Assembly (NCBI GenBank): GCA_018136815.1
Contig: CM030937.1
Span: forward strand, 170,606-234,605
Source of the DNA: Isochrysis galbana
Taxonomy: Eukaryota > Haptophyta > Isochrysidales > Isochrysidaceae
DNA length: 64,000 bases
Direction: 5' to 3'
Below are positions 1 to 9,301 of this stretch, one piece after another. The notes beneath the pieces are model-generated. The model was not told where the DNA came from, did no database searches, and saw only the letters and a program-made list of their open reading frames with translations. Numbering within the stretch: position 1 is the first letter of the stretch; each line of letters starts with the position of its first letter. Position numbers and translations under genes: made by a program.

Positions 1-2
1 TC

Positions 3-320
3 ACCGTCGACAAGACGTTGGCGGACACTGGAGCGGGCCCGTCTATAGTGACGACTGCTCTACTCACCACGTTACCCCGCGACGCCTGCGTCGCACGGGA
101 ACGCGCGACGACGCGACCGCCGCCGCCGCGCGCGCTCACACCACAACCGACAACTCCCACGTCTCTCCGCAAAAGGCGCCAACATTGGCAAGCTTTCGGA
201 GTCGACCCCAAAACAGGCGAGCAAAAGTGGTCCAACGTCAACACCGAGATCGCGGCGGAAATCAACGCACAAGCGTTGACCGGCACTCCTGAATCTGCTC
301 ATCAGAGGGGGTTCGTTTAA
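3..320 (+). pseudogene. Ty3/gypsy polyprotein fragment (protease piece, rearranged)
   Basis: The first ~100 bases translate to a retropepsin active-site region with an ADTGAGPS motif, closely matching the protease of the intact Ty3/gypsy element later in the window (ADTGAGPSVITTALL near 46,600-46,680, minus strand). The same frame then continues into a KRRxxWQxF ... IAxEI segment, which matches a second part of that polyprotein (near 47,420-47,520 in the intact copy). In the intact element the WQxF segment lies N-terminal to the protease; here it follows it. This is therefore a divergent, rearranged or internally deleted relative. It is open to the window edge on the left, so the full extent is unknown. 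No LTR is seen next to it. Confidence 0.7.
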
Positions 321-1345
321 CGTATGTTTCCGGCCTGTTACCGTGAATGTTTGAGTGCAGAGTGTTGGTTTGTCTGGTTTTTACCCACTGTATCGCCTGT
401 TGGTGACCTGCAGCCCCCTGAGTACCCCCAAGCCCCGAGTCTTCCGAGTCATCCTTTTGAGTCTACGAGTCCCTACGAGTCCCAATCAAGCGGTATCTGC
501 TCGCCACGCCCTTCCCTACGTCCTCCGTCCCTTCGATTCGCGTTCCGTGCCACTTCCCCGTCAATTTCACACGCCCGTCATTTGCCCTCCCCGTTCTCCC
601 GATGAGCCCGTTCCGGGCTCCCCGGATGAGCCGTGCGCCGCGCTAGCCGCCGGTGCGCCTCCGGAGCTCGTTTCCAAAGAGGAAACGAGCTTCGCTCCGA
701 CACAAGCAGCCTCCGACGCGTCGCTTGCCGGACAATCGTCGTCCGTCTCGGTGACTGCGTTGCGTACGGCGTCGACATTCCCGCCCTCGCCGGCGCCCTC
801 GCAATCCTCCTCGTCGGAGAGGTGGGAACGGCGCGCCAGCATGGCGAGCTGCAAGGGCGTGGGTGGCGCGTGCCGCTCCCCCCTGCCTCTCTCTCGAAAA
901 ACTCTTACTTTTCTTTTTGAGATGGTGGGCTTTGTTTTGGCCACCCTCCACTGACGACAGTATCACGATAGCTGATATCAGTGATTTGCCAAATTAGAGC
1001 TAATACTGATATAAGGCGCTAATATAAGTCTGATTAGTATTATTACTACTACTAATATCAATAATACTCATAAGTCGTAAGTCGTAAGGGTAAGGGGTAA
1101 GGTCGGGTGGGGGTATAGACGGAGGGCGCGGGCCGGGAGTCACACTAGAACTTCCAGGCTACACGCGGGGTGAGGATTCCAGTTTTCTACATGCTGACAA
1201 ATCGAAATGTATCATGCAATATTCTCGCATGCTGTCCATGGCTGGCCGCACAACTGAAAATACGAGTACGTATGTAGACATTAGCATATGCATGCTCATG
1301 AGCGCCACTGCAGCGCACGCTCCCTGCACTCTGAATCGCCGCGTA
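321..1345. other. Gene-free stretch: inverted-repeat arm plus AT-rich segment
   Basis: No convincing gene. 531-705 is one arm of an inverted repeat (see separate entry). 960-1100 is locally AT-rich with short reiterated ATA/ACT and GTAAG motifs, unlike the GC-rich surroundings. Overlapping reading frames on both strands in 560-960 look like composition shadows of the repeat. Confidence 0.5.
531..705 (+). repeat. Left arm of ~170-bp inverted repeat flanking the PAP2 gene
   Basis: This arm reads forward almost exactly as 2620-2808 reads on the opposite strand; shared landmarks include CGTTCCGTGCCACTT, GATGAGCCCGTTCCGGGCTC and GTGCGCCGCGCTAGCCGCC. The two arms enclose about 1.9 kb holding the phosphatase gene. 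Part of the arm (GCGCCGCGCTA-CCGCCGGTGC) also resembles the LTR of the Ty3/gypsy family in this window, so the arms may be solo-LTR-like remnants in opposite orientation. No target-site duplication was seen. Confidence 0.7.
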
Positions 1346-2002
1346 TCAGAGCGTCTTGTATTTGCCTGTCCATTTGGCCATCTTTGTAACAATGAAGAGT
1401 GCCGAGCCGCCCAGGTATGCCGACCAGACCAGGACGAGCGCGAGCCGCGGATCTGCCGCTGCAAGTAAGGCGGCGCCGAGTGCCATCCAGGCGACTGCAG
1501 TGGCGGCGCCAAGGACGGCGCCGACGGCAATTTGTGCATACGTATGGTAGCCACACAAGACGCGCAGTACGCTGATGACAGCGGCGGCCGCGAGCAGCGC
1601 GGCCGAGACGCTCCTCGAGCGAGTGAGCTGCGCCCATCCGACTGCAAGGAAGACACTCACGAGAGCGTGCGAGCTGGGCATGCCGGGGTCGGTGAAGGGC
1701 GCTCCATCTGGACGACGCTGATTGATTGCCAGCTTCAGCCCCTCCGTCCCGTATGTCGCCCCGATCGAGCCCAGCGTGAGGAAGGGAGGCAGGAAGCCGC
1801 GAAGGGAGAGCACTGCGGCCGTGTTTGCACCGACCACCAGCCACTTGGTGGAGGCGTTGGCAAGGCGGAGGGGTGGCGGCGCGCGCAGCACAGGTGACGA
1901 GCATCGGCCCACCCCGCTACGCGCCGGCACCGCCGCCAGCCCTCTCGCGTTCGCGGAGGCAGCCAGGAGGCGGAGCAGCAGCAGACCCCAACGGCACCCC
2001 AT
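1346..2002 (-). CDS. PAP2-family lipid phosphate phosphatase, plastid LPP-epsilon-like
   Basis: Single-exon frame of 218 residues. It shows the PAP2 phosphatase signature: motif 1 K-x6-RP (K90 ... R97-P98), motif 2 PSSH (109-112) inside DPGMPSSHA, and the motif 3 histidine (H153, in RVLCGYHT); the usual Asp four residues after that His is replaced by Gln. STKWLVVG (51-58) and DPGMPSSHA are typical of the plant chloroplast lipid phosphate phosphatase epsilon group, which dephosphorylates phosphatidic acid to diacylglycerol for plastid glycerolipid synthesis. Several hydrophobic segments lie between 55 and 205. The leader (hydrophobic 5-15, then ASANAR and Arg/Ala/Pro/Ser-rich sequence to ~50) fits a bipartite signal plus transit peptide for a secondary plastid. 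That location is inferred. The ATG is the first in frame. The gene lies between two inverted-repeat arms. Confidence 0.85.
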   Translation of the reverse strand: MGCRWGLLLLRLLAASANARGLAAVPARSGVGRCSSPVLRAPPPLRLANASTKWLVVGANTAAVLSLRGFLPPFLTLGSIGATYGTEGLKLAINQRRPDGAPFTDPGMPSSHALVSVFLAVGWAQLTRSRSVSAALLAAAAVISVLRVLCGYHTYAQIAVGAVLGAATAVAWMALGAALLAAADPRLALVLVWSAYLGGSALFIVTKMAKWTGKYKTL

Positions 2003-3259
2003 CGCCGAAAGCCCCCGACGGCTTTCGATACGATTCCTACTACTCTAAACCCCCTCTCTCTACAAAATTACTAAAAACACAGGAAAATCCCAAAATGTCC
2101 CGGCGGAGCGCGTTTCGTCGATGCGCAAGATCTCGCGAATCGTCCGCTATCGTTTATTCGCCCTCCACTGTGGATTTTTCCGCCTCCGGACCGCTCTTTG
2201 ATCTTTGATGGGTTGATGGGTCTGCGCGCGCGCGAGCCAAGGCTGACGCGCTGACGCGCCGGCGCGCCGTTTCGGTAGTCATAGTCGGTAGGGCGTTGGC
2301 TCGTTGGCTCGTTGGCTCGTTGGCTCTGGCTCTGGCGAGAATTTCGTTTCAGACTCACTCAAATTTCATTTCGAAATTTTGCTTTCGTGCACTTACCGCC
2401 TTCACCTGAATTCCATCGGGGGTTATTTCGTTTTCATTCGAAATTTGCCTCGAGCGCCGCCGCCCACGCTCGGATCCAACTTTTGATGTTCGATGTTCGC
2501 CAGCGTCTTCGTCTTCTTGCTTCTTGCACGCGGCATTTTGCTACATCCTACCTTCGCCTTCTTTGCCGTCGCCTCCTTTGTCGCCTACCTTGTCGCCTGC
2601 TTTGCCCCTTGCCTAATTCTGTCGGAGCGGAGCTCGTTTCCTCTTTGAAAGAGCTCTTTGGAAACGAGTCGCGAAGGCGCACTGGCGGCTAGCGCGGCGC
2701 ACGGTCCATCCGGAGAGCCCGGAACGGGCTCATCGGGAGAACGGGGAAGGCAATTGACGGGCATGTGAAATGGACGGGAAAGTGGCACGGAACGCGAATC
2801 GGAGGACGCCACTGGAGGCCATCTGTGTGCGCTGCGCGAGCGCCGAGTGCGCCGAGCCCCCAGCCACCTTTCTTTACTCAGTAGATCTCTCCTCTCTAAC
2901 AACTAACAGCCCTCCCGGCCACCTTTACTGGAGTAGATCTCTTCTCTCTAACAACTAACAGCCCTTCTCTCTCTCTCTCTCTCTCCTTCCCCCCGCCGCG
3001 CCGCCGCCCCCCTCTCTCTTCTTCTCCCGCCCACCCCCCCCACCTGCGATCAAGTCTTTCATAATCAGCCCTCCACATTCCTCTAATTTCTTCTAGGGGA
3101 TCGCACCACTCACTCGTTGTCAGAGGCTCTCCCTCTCTCTACTTTCACCTCTTCCCCACCCTTTTCTAACCTCCTCCCTGCCCCCTCCCCCCGCCTTTTG
3201 TTTTGTCTGAGCTGCCCGCCGTCGCCTCCCTCCCCTCCCTCTCCCTCTCCCTCTCCACA
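2003..3259. other. Intergenic: inverted-repeat arm, short tandem repeat, pyrimidine-rich UGDH leader
   Basis: No gene is supported. 2297-2335 has a short tandem repeat (CGTTGGCT units). 2620-2808 is the second inverted-repeat arm. 2955-3259 is strongly C/T-rich and runs to the start codon of the UDP-glucose dehydrogenase, so it may be its promoter and 5' UTR. A sequence near 2880-2960 repeats AGTAGATCTCTYCTCTCTAACAACTAACAGCCC twice. Confidence 0.5.
2620..2808 (-). repeat. Right arm of inverted repeat flanking the PAP2 gene
   Basis: Reverse complement of 531-705 with a few substitutions and a short extra stretch (GCTCTTTCAAAGA) near its inner end. See the left-arm entry. Confidence 0.7.
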
Positions 3260-5788
3260 ATGGCCGCGGTGATCCCCTACGAGAACCCACCCAAGATCTG
3301 CTGCCTGGGCGCCGGCTATGTGGGCGGGCCGACGATGACGGTGATGGCCAAGATGTGCCCAGACATCAAGGTGAGAGAAGGGGGTGGGCAGGCTGTCCTT
3401 CCCCCCCCCCCCCCCCCCCTTCCTCCCCCGTTCCCCCCACTCACCCCCAGAGTGAACGGGGGGATGGGGTGAGGGTGGGGTGCGGGTGGGGTAAGGGGGG
3501 TGGGGTGGGGGAAGATGGGGAGGGAACGGGAGAGAGGGGGCTAAGCGGAGGAAGGGGGGGGAAGGGAGGGAGGGGCTACAGAGAGGATGGTCCGGGGTTG
3601 AAGGGCTTGGGGAGCGCGCGGGGGGAAGGGGGGCAGGGCGAGAGGGAGGGGGGAGAAAAGTAGCGAAACAGGCCCGGAAGGACGCGAACAGGGCTTTGGA
3701 GAGACCGAGTTGGGGGATAGTGGGGCGGGCGGGCCGCAGCCTTGCCCCCAATGGCTCCCGTCATGCTACCATAATCTTACGCCCATGCACATGCTCTCAA
3801 CCACCACCTCCTTTTGCTGCCCTGCCGCGCACCCCCATTCCCAAAACCGGGGCTCACCTTCCTCACCACCACCCCGCCTGCTCGCTCTCGTTGGCACACG
3901 CGCCCCCCCCCACCCCCGCTCACGTCCTTGCCCACCCGCCCACCTGCTACTCGTTACCGTGCGCCTTGCTGCACATGACGTTCCGTCTGCCAACCCTTAC
4001 GCTATAGGTGACGGTATGTGACCTCAATGCACGCCGGATCGCTGCGTGGAACTCAAGCAACCTGCCTATCTACGAGCCCGGTCTGCAGGAGGTCGTCGAT
4101 GAGGCGCGTGGGCGCAACCTCTTCTTCTCGACCGACATTGAGGCCGCAATCCGCGAGTGCACCATCATCTTCGTCTCAGTGCCAACGCCCACCAAGAAGA
4201 GTGGCATCGGTGTGCGGCCGCGCCAACTCGTCGCCGCCTGCTGCCGTCCCGTCTCCCCCTCCTCTCCCTTCGGGAACCTTGAGTGACCCCCCAGTCCATC
4301 CCTAATCCTTGCAGGCGCAGGCGAGGCGGCAGATCTTACGTACTGGGAATTGGCGGCGCGCCAGATTGCTGCTGTGTGCAACTCGATGGAGGATCACCCG
4401 CCAAAAATCATTGTCGAGAAGTCGACCGTGCCTGTCAAGACTGCCGACGCAATGGCCGCCGTCATGGCTGCCGCCTGCACGGGGACCAACTTCCAGGCGA
4501 GTGCCGCTGCTCACCCACGTGCGCGAGTAGCTGCCACGTCCCAACCTCATCCCTGGTCACCCACGCGCAGGTGCTCTCTAACCCCGAGTTCCTCGCCGAG
4601 GGCACCGCCATTGAGGACCTCTTCCGCCCCGACCGTGTGCTCGTCGGCGGGCCGCAGACGCCACAGGGCCTCGCGGCCATAGACTGCCTCGCCACCGTCT
4701 ACCAACGATGGGTGCGCGTCTCGCCGCGACACGCAGCCTCGTCGACCGCAGCGCCTGACGCCGTTCCCACCGGCTCCCTACACGGCGTGCCCCCCGCACA
4801 TCCCGTAGGTACCCAAGGAACGCTTGCTGACGACCAACTTGTGGTCTGCCGAGCTAACCAAGCTGGCGGCCAACGCCTTCCTCGCGCAACGAATCTCGTC
4901 TATCAACTCCATCTCGGCGTTATGCGAGGCAACAGGCGCTGATGTAAACGAGGTCGCTCACGCAATCGGCGTCGACAGCCGCATTGGCCCTAAGTTCCTC
5001 AAAGCGTCGGTTGGTTTCGGCGGCTCGTGCTTCCAGAAGGACATCCTTAACCTCGTGTACCTCTGCCGCTCGTTCGGCTTGCCAGAGGTAGCAGAATACT
5101 GGCATCAGGTGCGCCACGTCCGCTGCCGTGACGCTCCCGTGATTTTCCTCTTGTCCACACGCACCGCGTCAACACCGACCCGCCAACTTGTCACCCACTG
5201 CTGCATCCCAGGTCATCGCAATGAACGACTGGCAGAAGCGTCGCTTCGCCAACGAGATGGTCAGCTCGATGTTCAACACTGTCTCTGGCAAGCGGATCGC
5301 TGTGCTCGGATTCGCCTTCAAGAAGGACACCGGCGACACGCGCGAGTCGCCCGCCATCGACGTTTGTCGCTGCCTGCTTGAGGAGCGAGCCAAGCTCGCC
5401 ATCTATGATCCCAAGGTAAGCGCAAGCGGGTCCTTAGCCGACAGGATACCTTGACCATGCGTCCGGCCTGGGGCCCTGCTCACCACGCTCCACGCATGCT
5501 CAGGTGTCGCGCGACCAATACTACGAGGACCTGGGCAAGGAGGCGATGGAGAAGATCGAGATCGACGATGATCCCTATATTGCCTGCGCGGGAGCGCACG
5601 CAATCGCCATCATTACTGAGTGGGACGTGTTCAAGACGCTCGACTACAAGAAGATCTTCGACTCCATGTCTAAGCCCGCCTTCATCTTTGACGGTCGTAA
5701 CTTGCTGGACCACAAGAAGCTTGCGGACATTGGCTTTACAGTGTGGGCAGTTGGCAAGGACATGAAGAAGGTACTCGCTGGGCAGTAA
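3260..5788 (+). CDS. UGDH: UDP-glucose 6-dehydrogenase, seven exons
   Basis: Exons 3260-3370, 4008-4209, 4315-4496, 4571-4711, 4809-5108, 5212-5415 and 5504-5788 join in frame to 474 residues, the usual length of eukaryotic UGDH. The enzyme oxidises UDP-glucose to UDP-glucuronate with two NAD+, in the cytosol, feeding acidic polysaccharide synthesis. Seen directly: NAD-binding GAGYVGGPT near residue 17; NTPTK-type segment (VPTPTK); [37 protein letters not shown]; the catalytic-cysteine motif [10 protein letters not shown] (Cys ~286); [13 protein letters not shown]; and [12 protein letters not shown] near the C terminus. The start has a good context (CACAATGGCC); an in-frame ATG 57 bases upstream is unlikely. 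Introns are GT-AG except intron 3 (4497-4570), which begins GCGAGT; only this GC donor keeps phase. Intron 1 (637 bases) contains an ~18-C run and G-rich sequence. Confidence 0.95.
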
Positions 5789-6594
5789 AGCACGCGCTCC
5801 GGCACGCTCCGGCTCAAAATGGGAGTCGGCACCCCGCTGGGTGGATGAACGGGAAGGTGCCCCGGGCCGGCCTTATTGCGCGATTCGCGGCCATCTATTA
5901 TGGTGGGCGGCCGCCTTGCCCCGATCCGGTGTGAAGGGCGGCGGGAAGCTTTGCTGTCTTCCAGGCTTGCATGAATCGCATGCTGGGGATTGATGAGAGA
6001 GAGGTCGACGGCCAGCAGCGCACTGTTGCCCCTCGCTCGCAGCATTTACTGTAGCCGGTGTCAAATAAGATGCTTGGTTGGGCAACTGTTTGTCAGGGCG
6101 TGTGCTAACTTGCTCGGGTGGAGATCCGCTTAATTTGTCGCCTACTCTAGCAAGCCGGCTCGTGTCCAAGCATCAACCTTTCTTGCGCGCCCCTCGCTTT
6201 GCCGGTGGTGTGTCGGTGTGTCAGATTTTTGCTCGGATTGGGGTGGGCGGCGTTGCATGAGCGATGTGCCTACGGAGCTCGATGCGCACCATGCGTTCAC
6301 TAAGGAATTCCAAAAACTCTCAAGAAAAGAAAAAGCTTAACTTTTAACGGACCGGCAAAGCCGCGGGACGAAACGCTTGTCAATACCGAACAAAACGTGG
6401 TCGCACTTAGCCTTAGTCGCTATAATGGTACCTATTTAAATTTTGAATGAGAGTTAGTACCGCTAATGCCCTTTGCCTTGCACCAACTCGCCAGGCCATA
6501 GACCCACGATCGCTCTATGGCCCCGAGCACGAGCTATCCCACCAGCACAAACTTATGCCACCCCATACCCCATGTATTAATTATGGCTATTATG
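5789..6594. other. Gene-free stretch downstream of UGDH
   Basis: I see no gene, RNA or clear repeat in this interval. The first part should contain the UGDH 3' UTR. No canonical AATAAA is obvious soon after the stop. Confidence 0.4.
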
Positions 6595-6772
6595 AAAAAA
6601 AAATCTTCTTAAAAGTTCCCGCTACATGTGCGGCGTGAGGCAGAGTGCTAGTGAACCTCCCTACTACCCAAACCTACCCCCTGTCAACCCCCTCCCCCTT
6701 CCCCAGTTCTCTCTTTAGCGGAGAAGCTGGTTCGGGGGGAGGCTGCGCGCGCTGCTTCGGCCAGGAGTTGGG
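6595..6772 (-). mobile_element. LINE 3'-end fragment, copy A
   Basis: Read on the minus strand this matches the 3' UTR of the LINE at 15040-15232, ending in the same TTAAGAAGATTTTTTTT tail, which on the plus strand appears as a run of A followed by TCTTCTTAAAA at 6595. The body (CTGCCTCACGCCGCAC, CCAGCTTCTCC, GAAGCAGCGCGCGC in minus sense) is colinear with it. It is a severely 5'-truncated insertion, and its truncated end abuts the tail of copy B. Confidence 0.75.
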
Positions 6773-6799
6773 AAAAAAATCTTCTTAAAAATCCCTGCT
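6773..6799 (-). mobile_element. LINE 3'-end fragment, copy B (tail part, split)
   Basis: The AAAAAAATCTTCTTAAAAATCCCTGCT sequence here is the 3' tail of a second LINE insertion. Its continuation (CTACTTGTGCGGCATGAG...GTGCTCGTGG) resumes at 7590-7630, after the 780-bp TIR element. This is a nested insertion. Confidence 0.65.
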
Positions 6800-7579
6800 A
6801 GAGCTGCTTAACGTTAAGCGCTGAACATTGTTCAGATTCTGAACAAGAACAACACTTAGCAACAAGCCTCTGAGCCGAACAAGAACAACAACGAGCAGTT
6901 GAACAAGAACAAAAAGAACACGAAGCGGCGACTGAACACTATGAACAGTGTTGAACACAGTTGCCAGTGTCGAGTGTCTAGCTAGCAATGTGCGTACACC
7001 GTAGGCGTCGGCTTCGCCTGCGGCGGGCCTCTCATTATATTAAAAAGTGGTCCTCTCTCTCTCGCTATAGGTGTAGCTTATGATGCACATAGAGAGCGGG
7101 AGCCATGTCGTCGGCGGTCGCCTCTCTCGCGCGTCACCTCTCTACAAAAAGAGAATGTTCACTCCCACACTCCCACTCCTTTATTTACTGAAAATGTTCA
7201 CACACCTTTTCGACGACTATTAGAACTCCCCTCTAACCTCTAACCAACCTACTTTTTCGGTTGCCCCTAGCCCTAACCCTGAACCCTCTCCCTAACCCTA
7301 ACCCTAATTACTTAGGGGTGGTTAGTTAGGGTTAGGGTTAGGAGATATGTATATGTATGTAGCATACGCGTACCCGCATGCATGCGTATATACGTGCATA
7401 CGCCGCCGAGCCGCCGCCGAAGAGCCTCCGCCTGAACAACAGGAACAGGTGTGAGGAGACCACTGAACAAGAACAACGTTGAGGATCGGCCTTGAACACA
7501 AGTGAACATGAACAATGTTTGAGTTTTTAGTCGAACGCTCACTGAACGTTGGGTCCCAAAGTAAACGTTAGGCAGCTCT
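6800..7579. mobile_element. Non-autonomous DNA transposon (16-bp TIRs, 10-bp TSD, Mutator-like size class)
   Basis: Terminal inverted repeats AGAGCTGCTTAACGTT (6800-6815) and AACGTTAGGCAGCTCT (7564-7579) differ at one position. They are flanked by an exact 10-bp duplication, AATCCCTGCT, at 6790-6799 and 7580-7589. Removing the element restores a continuous LINE 3' end. No transposase frame is present. A 9-11-bp duplication is characteristic of Mutator-like elements, so that assignment is plausible but not proven. The interior has many GAACAAGAAC/TGTTC motifs (6820-6960 and 7435-7515) and a head-to-head block of telomere-like repeats. Confidence 0.8.
7265..7343. repeat. Interstitial telomere-like repeats, CCCTAA array facing TTAGGG array
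   Basis: About five CCCTAA-type units (7267-7306) are followed by a 10-base spacer and then TTAGGGTTAGGGTTAGG (to 7343), giving a palindromic arrangement. TTAGGG is the telomere repeat of many algae. The block sits inside a DNA transposon, so it is not a chromosome end. Confidence 0.8.
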
Positions 7580-7630
7580 AATCCCTGCTACTTGTGCGGC
7601 ATGAGCATGAGGCAGTGTGCTCGTGGACCT
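7580..7630 (-). mobile_element. LINE 3'-end fragment, copy B (continuation)
   Basis: AATCCCTGCTACTTGTGCGGCATGAG...GGCAGTGTGCTCGTGGACC corresponds in minus sense to the LINE segment GTACACTAGCACACTGCCTCACGCCGCACGCGTAGCGGG at 15172-15211. The first ten bases are the duplicated target of the TIR element. Confidence 0.6.
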
Positions 7631-7641
7631 AGCGCAAGCGC

Positions 7642-7899
7642 ATGGCGCCGCCAAAGAAAACCATCCAAGAGGCCTTGAACCCGGACAAGCCCGAGCTTTG
7701 CAAACGCTTCCCCAATGGGAAATGCCCCATGAACATCGTGGGTAAGGCGTGCAACCGCTCGCACGATTATCCAGGCGCATGGAAAGCCGGCGTGTGCACG
7801 ATCGTGTGCGCACTCCCACGCGCGAGCGCCGGACTCCCCGGAAAGCAACCAAAAGGAGGATTCTGCGCCTTAGAGGGAGGGAAGATAAGGGCGGTGTAG
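7642..7899 (+). CDS. Small ORF with a CCCH-zinc-finger-like cysteine/histidine cluster
   Basis: An 85-residue open frame from ATG. It contains LCKRFPNGKCP ... KACNRSHDYPG, that is C-x7-C-x8-C-x3-H, close to but not the same as the CCCH zinc-finger spacing (C-x7-8-C-x5-C-x3-H). Similar motifs occur in nucleic-acid-binding parts of retroelement proteins. It starts just after a LINE fragment and is short, so it may be a transposon remnant and not a host gene. I do not recognise a full protein family. Confidence 0.35.
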   Translation: MAPPKKTIQEALNPDKPELCKRFPNGKCPMNIVGKACNRSHDYPGAWKAGVCTIVCALPRASAGLPGKQPKGGFCALEGGKIRAV

Positions 7900-9301
7900 T
7901 TAGCGAAGGGGAGTCCCGCAACTAGTAGGTGTGTAGCCCTGAATCTTTAGAAGTTTTTTTTTTGCTCTGTCTGGCTCGGCTTGTATCACCTTCTCTTATA
8001 TCTCATAGAATCTCTCTCGCTGGCTCGGCGAGAGGCGAGAGGGTGCTCCCGGGCGAGCGCGCCAGAAACACAAGACGAAAGAGTAAAAGGGGCGACGGGA
8101 AAAAAAAAAGGACACGGGAAACTCTAGGAACAGAGGGAAAACTAATGGAACGAAGGGGAGAGCCGGGCATCGGAGGGGGGAAGCGAGGGGCGAGCGGGGG
8201 GAAACTCCGAGCCTCGTGGGCCGAGGGAACAAAAGGAACCGCTGGGGTTGCATGGAAGGAGGAAAGGAAGGGATCCCGGTTGGAGCTGCATGCGAGGGGA
8301 CCGGGAGAGAGGGGCGGAAGGAGAGACACGCTCGAAGAATATAGTGTGTCGGGGACGCTCCCCCTTGCATGTGAGGGGGCGCGCTCTAAGGATAGAGCGT
8401 GCCGCGTGGGGTGTTCCCCTTACCCGCAACAAGGTCGAAAGTCGTTGGTGTCGTTTTCGGTTGCCGTTAGCTTACGAAGATTTTGATGAAATACGGGCAG
8501 TGAAGAGCGCAAAACCTCTTGAAGGGCGTGTGCCGATTTCGACGCTTCATCTCCGCGTTGCGGCCCTAGCGTTAGCCTCCGCCCCCCCCCTCCCCCCCCC
8601 CGGTCGCGTAGCTTTTTTTGTTTCGCACGTAACGCAGCCGAACCGGAGGGAAGGGATACCAAATTAAGGCAAGCCGCCTCGCACCTCGCTAAGCAATAAG
8701 CAACGGCGCGGGAGGGGAAGAAACCGGAGGGAAGGGAGACCAAATGACAAATGAAGGCAAGCGGCCTCTGCCAAGAGGCAGCGCAGGGGGGTGGATGGTT
8801 CTCGCCACCCATGAGGCGGGTCGTGAGGGGGGGGGGGGGGGGGGGCGAGGCCCCCCTCCATGAAGACCAATCATAAGATTAGTTGATGGGCTTGGTTGCT
8901 CAAAAATACGATTTTTTTGCGGAGCCCGTGTTTGACCGAGCTAGTGTGACAAGTGGCTAGTGGGGTTGAGTGGGGCATAACACAATATACTACTATATTC
9001 ATTTATTTAGTCTGCACGCCACCAACTCCGCACTCGTGGCAAGGTGCATGTGTGCTACGCTAGTTCCAACCCGAATGCCGAGTCCCGCCCAATCGTGCAA
9101 AACGGTGTGCCACATACAACTTGGTGTAAGGCGGCACACGCCCGCGCTAGGAACGCACGGATACAACATCGTTGTCCAAAGCAGGCGGTGGGCTTTACGA
9201 GCGCCACCTCCATCGGCTGTGACATTAGGCGAGACGATCGGGGACGAGGCGATCCTCCACAGTTCCCAAGGTTCTCGTTGGCACTCTATTTTGACATAGC
9301 C
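7900..9301. other. Gene-free stretch with purine-rich block and short dispersed repeats
   Basis: 8040-8340 is purine-rich on the plus strand with no credible gene. 8655-8685 and 8725-8770 carry two copies of a short repeat (GGGAKACCAAAT...AAGGCAAGCSGCCTC) whose reverse complement occurs at 34011-34040 and 34241-34267. 8828-8847 is a run of about 18 Gs. 8880-9301 contains nothing I can identify. Confidence 0.45.

Noticed and set aside
7265-7343. Chromosome end or telomere fusion point
   Set aside because: The repeats are few, interrupted, and enclosed in a TIR element with target duplications and ordinary sequence on both sides.
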